Assembly (NCBI GenBank): GCA_027623315.1
Contig: JAQBYD010000016.1
Location: 1 to 63,367 of the forward strand
Source: Verrucomicrobiota bacterium
Lineage (GTDB): Bacteria > Verrucomicrobiota > Kiritimatiellia > CAJWTS01
DNA: 63,367 nt
Direction of reading: 5' to 3'
The notes under the pieces were generated by a model. The model searched no databases. It was not told where the DNA came from and saw only the letters and a list, made by a program, of their open reading frames with translations. Both the position numbers and the translations under genes were made by a program. Position 1 is the stretch's first letter. Each line of letters opens with the position of its first letter. Below, in pieces: positions 8,942 through 16,339 of this stretch.

Positions 8942-10765
8942 TCACGCGGCGGCGCTCTCGTCGTGCCGGCGCGCGCCCTCCATCAAGAGCGACATCGCGG
9001 GCACGTGAATGGTTCGTTCCGGAAATTGCGCGCAGGGCTGCGTGCTGAACTCGCCCGCGCCCCAGTGCATCAGGTCGTAGAACGCTTCCTCACCGTTCAG
9101 GTCCCCGTTGGCGACATCGACGATATGGCCGCTGCGGATGAATACGGTGGCTTCGCGGGCATCATCCACAATGCGAAGTTCGCCACTCTTCCCCCCGGCG
9201 CAAAGAATCTGCACGAGGTCTGAAAAGCTCATATCCTCCAGAGTGCCGTGAACACCGGTCGGCGCAGATTTGTCTGAGCTACGGTCCATGAGATGCTCGA
9301 TCTTGAGTAGGAACAACTCCATGTTGTACGGTTTGGCCACGTAGTCGAGCGCGCCCGCGCGGAGTGCGTTGGCGATGTCGGTCTCATGGCCTTGCTTTCC
9401 GGTCAGGACGATTGGGGCCTGCCTGATCGACCCGTTCTGTCCGAATTCTCGACACAGTTTGACCGGGTCCTCGTCTTGCAGCGGAATGTCGCAGATCACC
9501 AGGTCTACCTGCGCCTGGGAGATGTGCGATCTCGCCGCTTCCGCAGTCGAGACGACGTGGACCTCGTATCCGTTGGCGGAGAGCGGGGCGGTGAGCGCGG
9601 GGCTCGAGGACTCGCTGCGATCGATGACGAGAATCCGACCGGCGGACGAGTCCGCCCGGGACAGGAAGTCCTCATCCATCAAGATTTGCAGGAATGTCTC
9701 CAGAACAGGCTGGGCATCGGCTCCTGATCCCCACGCACGCTCCAGCTGTCGTCGCATCTGGTGCGTGTTCAGCTCCACGCCGGGAGTCGAGTATCGGAGG
9801 GCTTCGTACGCGCGCACCAGGCTGAGGATACGGGCTTCAGGTCGATCCGCCTGGCCTGCTGCTGCGGTCTGATCGAAGATTTCGCTCAGGCGAAATGGCG
9901 TGGCGAGTTGCCCGAGCACAGCGTTGACTTCACGGTCGAACGCCGACAGCCAGCTCGCAATGATCACGGCGTCACACTCCTCGGGACTCAACTTCAGGCG
10001 AGACGCCAGGAGTTGCGTGTACCGTACACGTTCGCGCACGTCGGTGACTCGAGAGTTGCTCCCCGCCAGGTGCGATTGAGCCAGCGCGGCAACCGCGCTG
10101 ATCAAGGCACGACTCATTTCGGTGTAACCGAACGGATCGAAGGTGTCTACGGCACTAACCGCCGGATCCCCGGAGGAAGCTTTTGGTGTCTCGCTGGTGA
10201 CTTTCACGCGCCGCGTGGGTAAGCGGTGCTCCGACTGGTGATCTTTGGAGAGGGCCGACGGGCGTGCCGGGGTTGGTTTAGAGGCGCCTCCACCGGGAGT
10301 AAAGTGCTCCTCGAAAGCTCGTTCAAGTTCCAGTTCGGAGGCGATGCAAAACTGGAGATGGTGGGACTGCATGAACAGATGATTCACTTTCTCCATCAGG
10401 CGAATCTGGGTCATGCTGTGCACCGCAATGGTCAGCTTGTCTTCGTCGCTGTCGTACGCAACCGGAATCACCTTCCAATGACGCGCGCACATATTGGAGA
10501 GATGCCGCCGTGCTTTCAGCGGGGGAGCTTCGTTCAGCAGTGGGAAATAGGGGAGATGGTAGATCTCGGAGAGGCTCCGGCCCAGGACGGCCGGGTCAAC
10601 ATATTGAAGCGCGACCAGCGCCTTGCTGACCGACCACTTCTTCTCCTCCGCGAACCGCTCGGCCGCTTCAAACTGGCCGGATTCGAGATTCCCCTCCGAC
10701 TCCAGCTTGACCCGAAGGCCACGCAATTTGGTCGAATCGATAAGTTTTGCCTCTACTGTTGTCAT
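8942..10765 (-). CDS. MshEN-HD-receiver-DUF4388 multidomain signalling protein
   Basis: This 607-residue protein appears to carry four modules. Residues about 5-150 resemble the MshEN/T2SSE N-terminal domain of pilus and secretion ATPases, known in some members to bind c-di-GMP ('RSLSEIYHLPYF', 'HWKVIPVAYD'). Residues about 215-360 look like an HD-GYP relative without metal-binding His/Asp ('RYTQLLASRLKLSPEECDAV', 'SLVRAYEALR'). Residues about 375-495 are a receiver with phospho-Asp in 'VICDIP', Thr in 'LTG' and Lys in 'AKPYN'. The last 100 residues are DUF4388/PATAN-like ('GTLEDMSFSDLVQILCAGG'), a domain found with roadblock/MglB systems. No output DNA-binding domain is seen. Placement beside roadblock and mglA genes suggests control of polarity or pilus function; this is inferred. 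Confidence 0.7.
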   Translation of the reverse strand: MTTVEAKLIDSTKLRGLRVKLESEGNLESGQFEAAERFAEEKKWSVSKALVALQYVDPAVLGRSLSEIYHLPYFPLLNEAPPLKARRHLSNMCARHWKVIPVAYDSDEDKLTIAVHSMTQIRLMEKVNHLFMQSHHLQFCIASELELERAFEEHFTPGGGASKPTPARPSALSKDHQSEHRLPTRRVKVTSETPKASSGDPAVSAVDTFDPFGYTEMSRALISAVAALAQSHLAGSNSRVTDVRERVRYTQLLASRLKLSPEECDAVIIASWLSAFDREVNAVLGQLATPFRLSEIFDQTAAAGQADRPEARILSLVRAYEALRYSTPGVELNTHQMRRQLERAWGSGADAQPVLETFLQILMDEDFLSRADSSAGRILVIDRSESSSPALTAPLSANGYEVHVVSTAEAARSHISQAQVDLVICDIPLQDEDPVKLCREFGQNGSIRQAPIVLTGKQGHETDIANALRAGALDYVAKPYNMELFLLKIEHLMDRSSDKSAPTGVHGTLEDMSFSDLVQILCAGGKSGELRIVDDAREATVFIRSGHIVDVANGDLNGEEAFYDLMHWGAGEFSTQPCAQFPERTIHVPAMSLLMEGARRHDESAAA

Positions 10766-10841
10766 GTCGCTTCCATTTCCAACGACGCGCGGCGTTTACC
10801 GTGCCGCCGGCACGTCGAGTTATCCAGGGCAGCCCGGATGT

Positions 10842-12572
10842 TCAGCTGCCCACGTAGCCGCGATAGCTCAACATCCAGTCCAGTTCGCTGGCAACACGTT
10901 CAGCCAGCTCGAACTGCTTTTTCGTGAGCTTGCGCCGATCGTGAATGGCCGTGAGATATACGCCCCCGCTGCGCAGGATGGTGAACATCTTCTCGCCCGC
11001 GCAGATGGATACGGATCGGACCGTGCCAATCCCGACTTCCGTGATGTTTTCGCCGAGTTGCTGCAACATGCGAGGAGCGATGGCGCAGAACGCGTCCGAG
11101 TACTCGTCGGCCCCGGTTTGTGCGAGCATCATCCCGTCGCGGTCTGATACGACGCATCCCGCGAAACCCGGTTGCGCGGCGACGTGCGCCGTGATCGTGG
11201 GCAGATGGTAGACGCTATTCTTATCGATTCCGACCAGGCGGCTGAGCTTCTCGCTGCGGTGGTGCCCGGACTCGCTGTAGGGCATGCCCGTAATCTTGCG
11301 AAATGTCTTACGGCCTATGCGCGGCACGCGACCGAGATCAAATACACTCTTGTACGGACCATTGGCTTCGCGGTACGCCACCACGTTCTTGGCGATGGCA
11401 TCCGTGACGCCGCTAATCGTCATCAACTGGGAGACAGTCCCGGTATTGAGGTTTACCCCGCCAAGCCGTTCGCCGCCGGCCGGCGCACGGACGTGGTGGT
11501 CTTCGACCGGTACTTCAACAATCCTCTCCGCCGCTTCGGCATGGCTCTCGGCGAAGACTGCCGACGCCTCCTCAGCGACGTCGACCTGCGGCTCCTCAGC
11601 AACGACAGCAGGCGCCTCCTCAGCGACTTCGACCTGCGCCACTTCAGACGGCGACTCGACAGCAACGCTCTCGACGGCCTCGGCCTCGGTGGCTTGAGGC
11701 GTTTCGAGGTGCATCGCGATGGAGTTCTGCATGGCGGTGATGTCGATCTGTTCGCATGCGTCGGTCGGAACCTCCTCGTCGTCGGTTGAATCGATATCCG
11801 ATGCCGCGGACCCCTCCTCGACGGATGAAGACTCGTCGACGGCCTCTGTGGTTTCGACGTCTTCGGTCTCAGCGGCGGGTGCTTCGACTTCGCTAACCTC
11901 GACCACCGGCTCCTCGACCGGATCTTCGACGTGAGCTATTTCGTCATCGACCGGCGCAGTCTCAGCCGGTGCGTCCACCCGGACCGCCGAGCCGCGCTTG
12001 GCGAATGGATCGGGTAGCTGCTCGACGGTGTCCCATATCTTCTCTGTGGCCGTGCGGCGCACGAGTTCACTGGGGTTCACCGACGAGACGATTAGGGGAA
12101 GGGGTAGGTCAATCGTCGTGGATTGGTCCTCGTAGGCCTGTGCGGCTACGAGTCCGGGCGGAAAATCAAAGACGAGATCTGACAGCGCGACCGTGACGCG
12201 CCCTGAAGCAAGTTGCGTGTAGAGGTCAACGATTCCTACGGCAACCGTGGCTCCATTGACATCGTCGCCGTTACCGTTCGTCTTGAGTTCAGATGGAACA
12301 AGATTCAGCAACCGCGCAAGCGGGAGATTCACTTTGGCAGATTCATCGTTCACTGTCGCGGCGGCTTGATCATCCGAAGCGAGGGCGTCGCGGATTAGCG
12401 CGAGCTCGGACTTCGCCGTATCAAGGGGATTAGCGTCCACGGGTTCGACTGGTACGCTGGAAACCGTCTTTCGAGCACCATTTCGCGATGCCGGCGCATC
12501 CTTAACGGTTGCGCTTGCTCGGGTCTGACCGTCCGCCGTTGCGGTCCGCGTGAATCGTTTCATGAAGTTCAT
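10842..12572 (-). CDS. Helix-hairpin-helix plus roadblock/LC7 fusion protein
   Basis: This 576-residue protein starts at 12572, with GGAGG nine bases upstream. The N-terminal third is of unknown fold and includes 'LASGRVTVALSDLVFDFPPG'. Residues about 195-375 form an acidic Ala/Glu/Val linker with repeated 'VAEEAPAV'-like units. Residues about 375-430 are a ComEA-like helix-hairpin-helix pair ('GGVNLNTGTVSQLMTISGV', 'YREANGPYKSVFDL'). The C-terminus (about 450-570) is a roadblock/LC7 domain ('GFAGCVVSDRDGMMLAQTG', 'GIGTVRSVSI'). Roadblock proteins usually regulate Ras-like GTPases, and an MglA-type GTPase lies divergently 420 bp away. The HhH might bind DNA or be a protein-binding relic. The combination is unusual. 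Confidence 0.7.
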   Translation of the reverse strand: MNFMKRFTRTATADGQTRASATVKDAPASRNGARKTVSSVPVEPVDANPLDTAKSELALIRDALASDDQAAATVNDESAKVNLPLARLLNLVPSELKTNGNGDDVNGATVAVGIVDLYTQLASGRVTVALSDLVFDFPPGLVAAQAYEDQSTTIDLPLPLIVSSVNPSELVRRTATEKIWDTVEQLPDPFAKRGSAVRVDAPAETAPVDDEIAHVEDPVEEPVVEVSEVEAPAAETEDVETTEAVDESSSVEEGSAASDIDSTDDEEVPTDACEQIDITAMQNSIAMHLETPQATEAEAVESVAVESPSEVAQVEVAEEAPAVVAEEPQVDVAEEASAVFAESHAEAAERIVEVPVEDHHVRAPAGGERLGGVNLNTGTVSQLMTISGVTDAIAKNVVAYREANGPYKSVFDLGRVPRIGRKTFRKITGMPYSESGHHRSEKLSRLVGIDKNSVYHLPTITAHVAAQPGFAGCVVSDRDGMMLAQTGADEYSDAFCAIAPRMLQQLGENITEVGIGTVRSVSICAGEKMFTILRSGGVYLTAIHDRRKLTKKQFELAERVASELDWMLSYRGYVGS

Positions 12573-12992
12573 TCTTCAGTACCTCCGCTTTTCGACCGTT
12601 GCGCTTGCCTGTGCCTCGTGCCAGGGGCGTTCCCGGTATTTGTTTCTTCGCCCCGCCGGTATCTCGCTCCGTGCGACCGGCAGGCAGCCATGAAACGGAG
12701 CAGAAAGCATGCCAGCGAATCCGCGGTTGGGACGTCGATGCCAGCGAAGCGTGGGTTTCTTGCCGTAAATGAACGTGGGACCCGCGAGGAGCGTCCTTGG
12801 GCACTCTCTGTCACTCTCCTCAAAATCGATTAAAAATCTCCTTTCTGACTAACCGTTATGCGCTTGCCGGACATGTTAGATGGAAATTCTGGCGATGGCA
12901 TGCTTCCTGCTCGATAAGAGCCAATTGGAAACGGACAACGCACGGAGCAGTTGTGAATCAGTTAATGCGTACGGAAAGCAGGAGGTCAGACA
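12573..12992. other. Divergent intergenic region between roadblock fusion and mglA
   Basis: This stretch of 420 bases has no convincing gene on either strand. Its reading frames are short and have unlike composition. It should hold the promoters of both flanking transcription units. The right half is more AT-rich ('taaaaatctcctttctgac' near 12831) and carries a sigma-54-like element at 12896-12911. An AGGAG precedes mglA ('aggaggtcagacaATG', about 12980). I found no riboswitch that meets a consensus. Confidence 0.5.
12896..12911 (+). promoter_or_regulatory. Candidate sigma-54 (-24/-12) promoter upstream of mglA
   Basis: TGGCATGCTTCCTGCT matches the TGGCAC-N5-TTGC consensus, with GG and GC separated by exactly ten bases. 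The mismatch is T to C in the -12 element. Initiation would be near 12923, giving a leader of about 70 bases to the mglA ATG. An NtrC-type activator is encoded at 59.2-60.6 kb, but no binding site for it was identified. Confidence 0.4.
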
Positions 12993-13640
12993 ATGTCATT
13001 CGTTAACTTCGGGAAGCGCGAAATTAACTTCAAGATCGTCTATTACGGTCCGCCCCTAGGTGGAAAGACCACAAACCTGGAGCATCTACACTCTGTGATT
13101 CCAGACGAATCTCGTGGTCCGATGACCATGCTGTCGACGCGACAGGATCGAACACTGTTTTTCGACTTCCTGCCACTCCAGTCGAACGCAATCAAGGGAT
13201 TCGTGTCACGGGTGCAGCTGTACACGGTTCCCGGTCAGACGATCTACAATCAAACCAGGCGACTTGTGCTCAACAGCGTGGATGGAGTCGTCTTTGTGGC
13301 CGACTCGCAGTGGGATCAGATGGAGAACAACGTCGAGAGCTTTAGTAATCTCGAGGAGAACCTGAAGAGCTATGGGCTTGCTCTCAACGACGTCTCTTAC
13401 GTCCTCCAATTCAATAAGCGCGATCTTCCGAACATTGCGCCAGTCCACTATATCGACTTCATGCTCAACCAGCGGGAAACCAAGGCACCTGGCTTTGAGG
13501 CTGTCGCCGTTGATGGAGGTGGCGTCCACGATACGTTGAACATGGTCTCCAAGATGGTGATGGCCAAATTCATCGAGGATCACAGCATGCCGGTCAACGA
13601 GGACTACGACGATTCACGGCTCGCGATTCAGGAGGCGTGA
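12993..13640 (+). CDS. mglA: MglA-family small Ras-like GTPase
   Basis: This 215-residue GTPase carries the MglA family form of the G motifs. The P-loop is 'GPPLGGKTT' (about residues 19-27), the G3 region is 'YTVPGQ' and G4 is 'FNKRDLP'. 'MSFVNFGKREINFKIVYYGP' is a typical MglA start. In other bacteria MglA-GTP defines the leading pole and controls type IV pili or gliding motors, with MglB (roadblock) as its GAP. The next gene encodes a roadblock protein whose ATG lies two bases after this stop. A strong ribosome site precedes the ATG. Pilus genes occur at both sides of the window but not directly adjacent. Confidence 0.9.
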   Translation: MSFVNFGKREINFKIVYYGPPLGGKTTNLEHLHSVIPDESRGPMTMLSTRQDRTLFFDFLPLQSNAIKGFVSRVQLYTVPGQTIYNQTRRLVLNSVDGVVFVADSQWDQMENNVESFSNLEENLKSYGLALNDVSYVLQFNKRDLPNIAPVHYIDFMLNQRETKAPGFEAVAVDGGGVHDTLNMVSKMVMAKFIEDHSMPVNEDYDDSRLAIQEA

Positions 13641-13642
13641 TC

Positions 13643-14161
13643 ATGTTGGGATATGCAATAGACGAACAGCAGTGTGATCTGTTTAGCCTGGCGTTGACCG
13701 ATCTTTCGGTCCAGGCCGAAGCCAACGCAGTCATGCTAATGGATACCGGCGGCAACATTCTCGCCAGCATCTGCAAGGCGGATGATGGTGTCCTGAGCAC
13801 GGTGGCTGCGCTTGCGGCCGCGTCCTTCGCCGCGACGCGTGAGTTGTCGACCCTCCTGGGGGAGTCAGGTTTCAACGCGATTCATCACCAGGGCGACGAC
13901 TCGAGCATCTTTATCCAGAACGCCGCCGATGAGTTTCTGATGATCGTCGTTTTTGACAAAAACACGACTGCGGGTCTCGTTCGTCTCTACGTCGGCAAGG
14001 CCATCCAGGAGTTGGAGCCGGAGCTTTTGCGTGTGGCGGGCCAGGGCTATCAACTGACGGATCGCCCGAACGCGGTCTTTGAATTTAATGAAAGCTCTGA
14101 TCTATTCGGACGAAGAGTCACCCCGAATCGTCTGCCCGATGCCCGCGCCGCCGCGGGGTAG
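13643..14161 (+). CDS. Roadblock/LC7 protein, MglB-like GAP candidate
   Basis: This 172-residue protein starts at 13643, seven bases after GGAGG (13631-13635). A GTG at 13637 would lie too close to that site. The fold is roadblock/LC7: 'DLSVQAEANAVMLMDTGGNI', then 'TVAALAAASFAATRELSTLL', then 'SSIFIQNAADEFLMIVVFD'. The last 40 residues form an extra tail not needed for the domain. It is immediately downstream of mglA, as mglB genes often are upstream or downstream. GAP activity on the GTPase is inferred from the family. It may dimerise with the roadblock domain of the divergent HhH fusion. Confidence 0.8.
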   Translation: MLGYAIDEQQCDLFSLALTDLSVQAEANAVMLMDTGGNILASICKADDGVLSTVAALAAASFAATRELSTLLGESGFNAIHHQGDDSSIFIQNAADEFLMIVVFDKNTTAGLVRLYVGKAIQELEPELLRVAGQGYQLTDRPNAVFEFNESSDLFGRRVTPNRLPDARAAAG

Positions 14162-14256
14162 AGCCTGGCGGTTCTCAGGAAGAAGCCGGAAGCAGGCAGT
14201 AGCTGGTGAATAGACGGCTGATCACTTCTGCCTAATCACTTCCGACGGATCACGTC
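14162..14256. repeat. Spacer with imperfect inverted GGAAG/GGCAG-rich arms
   Basis: This 95-base gap between convergent genes holds 'ggaagaagccggaagcaggc' near 14179. Its complement-like partner 'cttctgcctaatcacttccg' lies near 14225. Both arms contain CGGAAG and GGCAG words in opposite orientation. It could form a loose hairpin and act as a bidirectional terminator, but no T-run follows. It resembles in style the arm pairs in the gaps at 29.4-33.8 kb. Confidence 0.4.
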
Positions 14257-15441
14257 CTACTCGCTCTGCGACAGCCGCTTCAACGGATCGCCATCCAGAA
14301 TTTCGTGCGCTTCGTGCAGTTTCCCGGGAATCAGGTCGGCGACCGGCGACCCGGCGAGGCAATCGTCGAGTTGATCCCACTCCAGTGCATCCAGTTTGTT
14401 GCCCGCAAACCAGTGGTCACCGTTGCCGAGTAAATTGTAGCGGAACTTGCCGTACTCCGTCATGTCGTACGCCTTGGCGATGTTGTAGAGGCGCAGGACG
14501 TGATAGAGCGGTACGTCACCCGGAACGGCGCTCGCCGGCGGCAGACCCTTCATCCAGTTCGACGCCCACTCTTCGCCGTGAACACGCACCAGTTCGTCTG
14601 CGAGGGACTTCAGAATAGGCTCGAGCGTGGACGGAGGGTCATCCAGGTAGCGAAGCGCATCGAGGTGCGCATCGAAATCCGTCGGGCGGGCGGCGCCGAT
14701 ACTGAGCGTGTGAACATCCGGGCGCGCAAGGCAAAAGAGGTCGTTAAACGCCATGGGTGTTAACGGAGCGGTCAAGGCTGAGAGTTTGGCCGGCGGCTGA
14801 TAGAGCATGCCACCCTTGTCGGATGGACTGATGATAAAGACGCCCATATCGCGCTCCCGTGCGGCGTCGATCGCCGCTGCGTTGAATTGATCGAAGTAGT
14901 ACCAGTGTAGGTTGACGTACTCAAAGGCGTCGGATTCGATGACCTTGAGAATCAGGGGTAGCGGACCATGCGTCGAGAATCCGAGATGGCGCGCTACGCC
15001 CTGATCGCGAAGCTTCTGCATGGCGGTCAAGGCCCCGTTCTTCTTCAATGTCAGATCCACGCATTCATCATTATTCACACCGTGGACCGAGAGCAGGTCG
15101 ACGTAGTCGAGTTTGAGTCGCGACATGGAGGTTTCAAAGCCGGCCAGGAACTCATCCGCATTGGCGCCCGGCCCGATCTTGGTTTGCACGATGATCTCGT
15201 CGCGGGGGAGCGTGGGTAGGACCAGTCCGAGTTGGGCTTCGCTGCAACCGTAACCTCGTGCGGTCTCGATGTGGTTGATTCCGAGCTCAATCGCACGGTG
15301 TATACAGGCTTCCAGATTCTCCTGGGAGTCCGCCGGAATCTCGTCGAGCGGATGATCCTGCCAACCGTGTTGATAGCGCATGCCCCCGCAACTCAGGACG
15401 GGCATCTGGAGCTCCGTCTTGCCGTATCGGCGGTAGATCAT
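14257..15441 (-). CDS. Aldo/keto reductase with degenerate Fe-S tail domain
   Basis: This 394-residue protein has a TIM-barrel AKR domain (residues about 1-280): '[20 protein letters not shown]', Tyr in '[10 protein letters not shown]', Lys in 'VQTKIG' and His in 'LLSVHGVNN'. The usual Asp of the tetrad appears as Glu. '[15 protein letters not shown]' is typical of the YdgJ/MocA-like subgroup. Relatives have a C-terminal 4Fe-4S segment (CxxCxxC). Here the equivalent region ('[20 protein letters not shown]') keeps its helices but has no such cysteines. Start M at 15441 matches family N-termini; an ATG at 15462 is possible. Substrate is unknown. Transcribed alone, divergently from sodA. Confidence 0.8.
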   Translation of the reverse strand: MIYRRYGKTELQMPVLSCGGMRYQHGWQDHPLDEIPADSQENLEACIHRAIELGINHIETARGYGCSEAQLGLVLPTLPRDEIIVQTKIGPGANADEFLAGFETSMSRLKLDYVDLLSVHGVNNDECVDLTLKKNGALTAMQKLRDQGVARHLGFSTHGPLPLILKVIESDAFEYVNLHWYYFDQFNAAAIDAARERDMGVFIISPSDKGGMLYQPPAKLSALTAPLTPMAFNDLFCLARPDVHTLSIGAARPTDFDAHLDALRYLDDPPSTLEPILKSLADELVRVHGEEWASNWMKGLPPASAVPGDVPLYHVLRLYNIAKAYDMTEYGKFRYNLLGNGDHWFAGNKLDALEWDQLDDCLAGSPVADLIPGKLHEAHEILDGDPLKRLSQSE

Positions 15442-15522
15442 CTCTGGGGGATTCCCTAGCATGGAGTATCGGTAGCGCTCGCTTCGGCCCCTGTCAAGTG
15501 CCGCGACTCGGCTCTTTTGGGG

Positions 15523-15550
15523 TTGATCGACGGCGGGGCTTTGCTACGAT
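15523..15550 (+). promoter_or_regulatory. Sigma-70-like promoter of the superoxide dismutase gene
   Basis: TTGATC at 15523-15528 and TACGAT at 15545-15550 are separated by 16 bases, about 75 bases upstream of the sodA ATG. No iron- or oxidant-responsive operator is evident. Confidence 0.45.
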
Positions 15551-15623
15551 CCTGTTCTTATGTCGGGGGCAAGCACGTAGACTTGCTGCATCGTTGTTTA
15601 TTAATTCGCGAAAGGAAGATATT

Positions 15624-16232
15624 ATGGCGTTTGAATTACCAGCGCTACCGTACGATTACAATGCTCTCGAGCCGCATATCGATGAGCAGACGATGAATAT
15701 TCATCATACGAAGCACCACAACGCGTATCTGACAAAGTTAAATGACGCGATCGTGGGTACGGATCTCGAGAGCAAGACCGCTGAAGAGATCGTCTCAGAC
15801 CTCACGGCCGTCCCCGAGGACAAACGCAACGCCGTCCGCAACAATGGCGGCGGATTCGTGAATCACTCGCTCTTCTGGGCGAGCATGGGACCAGGCAAAG
15901 GCGGAGTTCCCTCCGGTGAGCTTGCCGATGCGATCAATACGGCGTTCGGGAGCTTCGATAGCTTTAAGGCCGAGTTCGCAGCAGCAGCGGCTACGCGCTT
16001 CGGAAGCGGATGGGCCTGGTTGGTTCTGCACGGCGGCTCGCTGGCCGTAACCAGCACGCCGAACCAGGATAGTCCCCTGATGGATGGCAGCGGCACGCCC
16101 CTGCTCGGGCTCGATGTCTGGGAACATGCCTATTACTTGAATTACCAGAATCGCCGACCCGATTACGTCGAGGCATGGTGGAACGTGGTGAACTGGGATG
16201 TCGTCGCCGAGCGCTACGCCGCGGCAAACTAG
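15624..16232 (+). CDS. sodA: Superoxide dismutase, Mn-type
   Basis: This 202-residue enzyme converts superoxide to oxygen and hydrogen peroxide. The ATG at 15624 follows AAAGGAAG (15611-15618). Metal ligands are visible: His in '[12 protein letters not shown]', His in 'VNHSLFW', and Asp and His in '[19 protein letters not shown]'. 'NQDSPLM' and '[11 protein letters not shown]' place the key Gln/Gly in the Mn-type positions, so Mn or cambialistic use is likelier than Fe. No signal peptide is present, so it should be cytosolic. The gene is monocistronic: its own promoter lies upstream and a strong terminator downstream. Confidence 0.9.
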   Translation: MAFELPALPYDYNALEPHIDEQTMNIHHTKHHNAYLTKLNDAIVGTDLESKTAEEIVSDLTAVPEDKRNAVRNNGGGFVNHSLFWASMGPGKGGVPSGELADAINTAFGSFDSFKAEFAAAAATRFGSGWAWLVLHGGSLAVTSTPNQDSPLMDGSGTPLLGLDVWEHAYYLNYQNRRPDYVEAWWNVVNWDVVAERYAAAN

Positions 16233-16260
16233 TCGTTGCCTTTGGTTTGACCGGGTCTGG

Positions 16261-16296
16261 GGCCCGGGCCGTCTCTCGTATGGCCCGGGCCTTTTT
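16261..16296 (+). terminator. Intrinsic terminator after sodA
   Basis: Perfect 10-bp arms GGCCCGGGCC (16261-16270 and 16282-16291) flank an 11-base loop and are followed by TTTTT. It ends the sodA transcript 29 bases after the stop. Confidence 0.9.
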
Positions 16297-16339
16297 GATG
16301 CCCCAGCGAATTCGATAACGTTGTCGAGAACCGTCTCCG

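Noticed and set aside
12690..12800. c-di-GMP riboswitch between the roadblock fusion and mglA
   Set aside because: A GGGACG word is present, but conserved loops of the GEMM fold are not.
15498..15623. Upstream extension of superoxide dismutase
   Set aside because: The extra residues are unlike the family and begin upstream of the predicted promoter; the ATG at 15624 has its own ribosome site.
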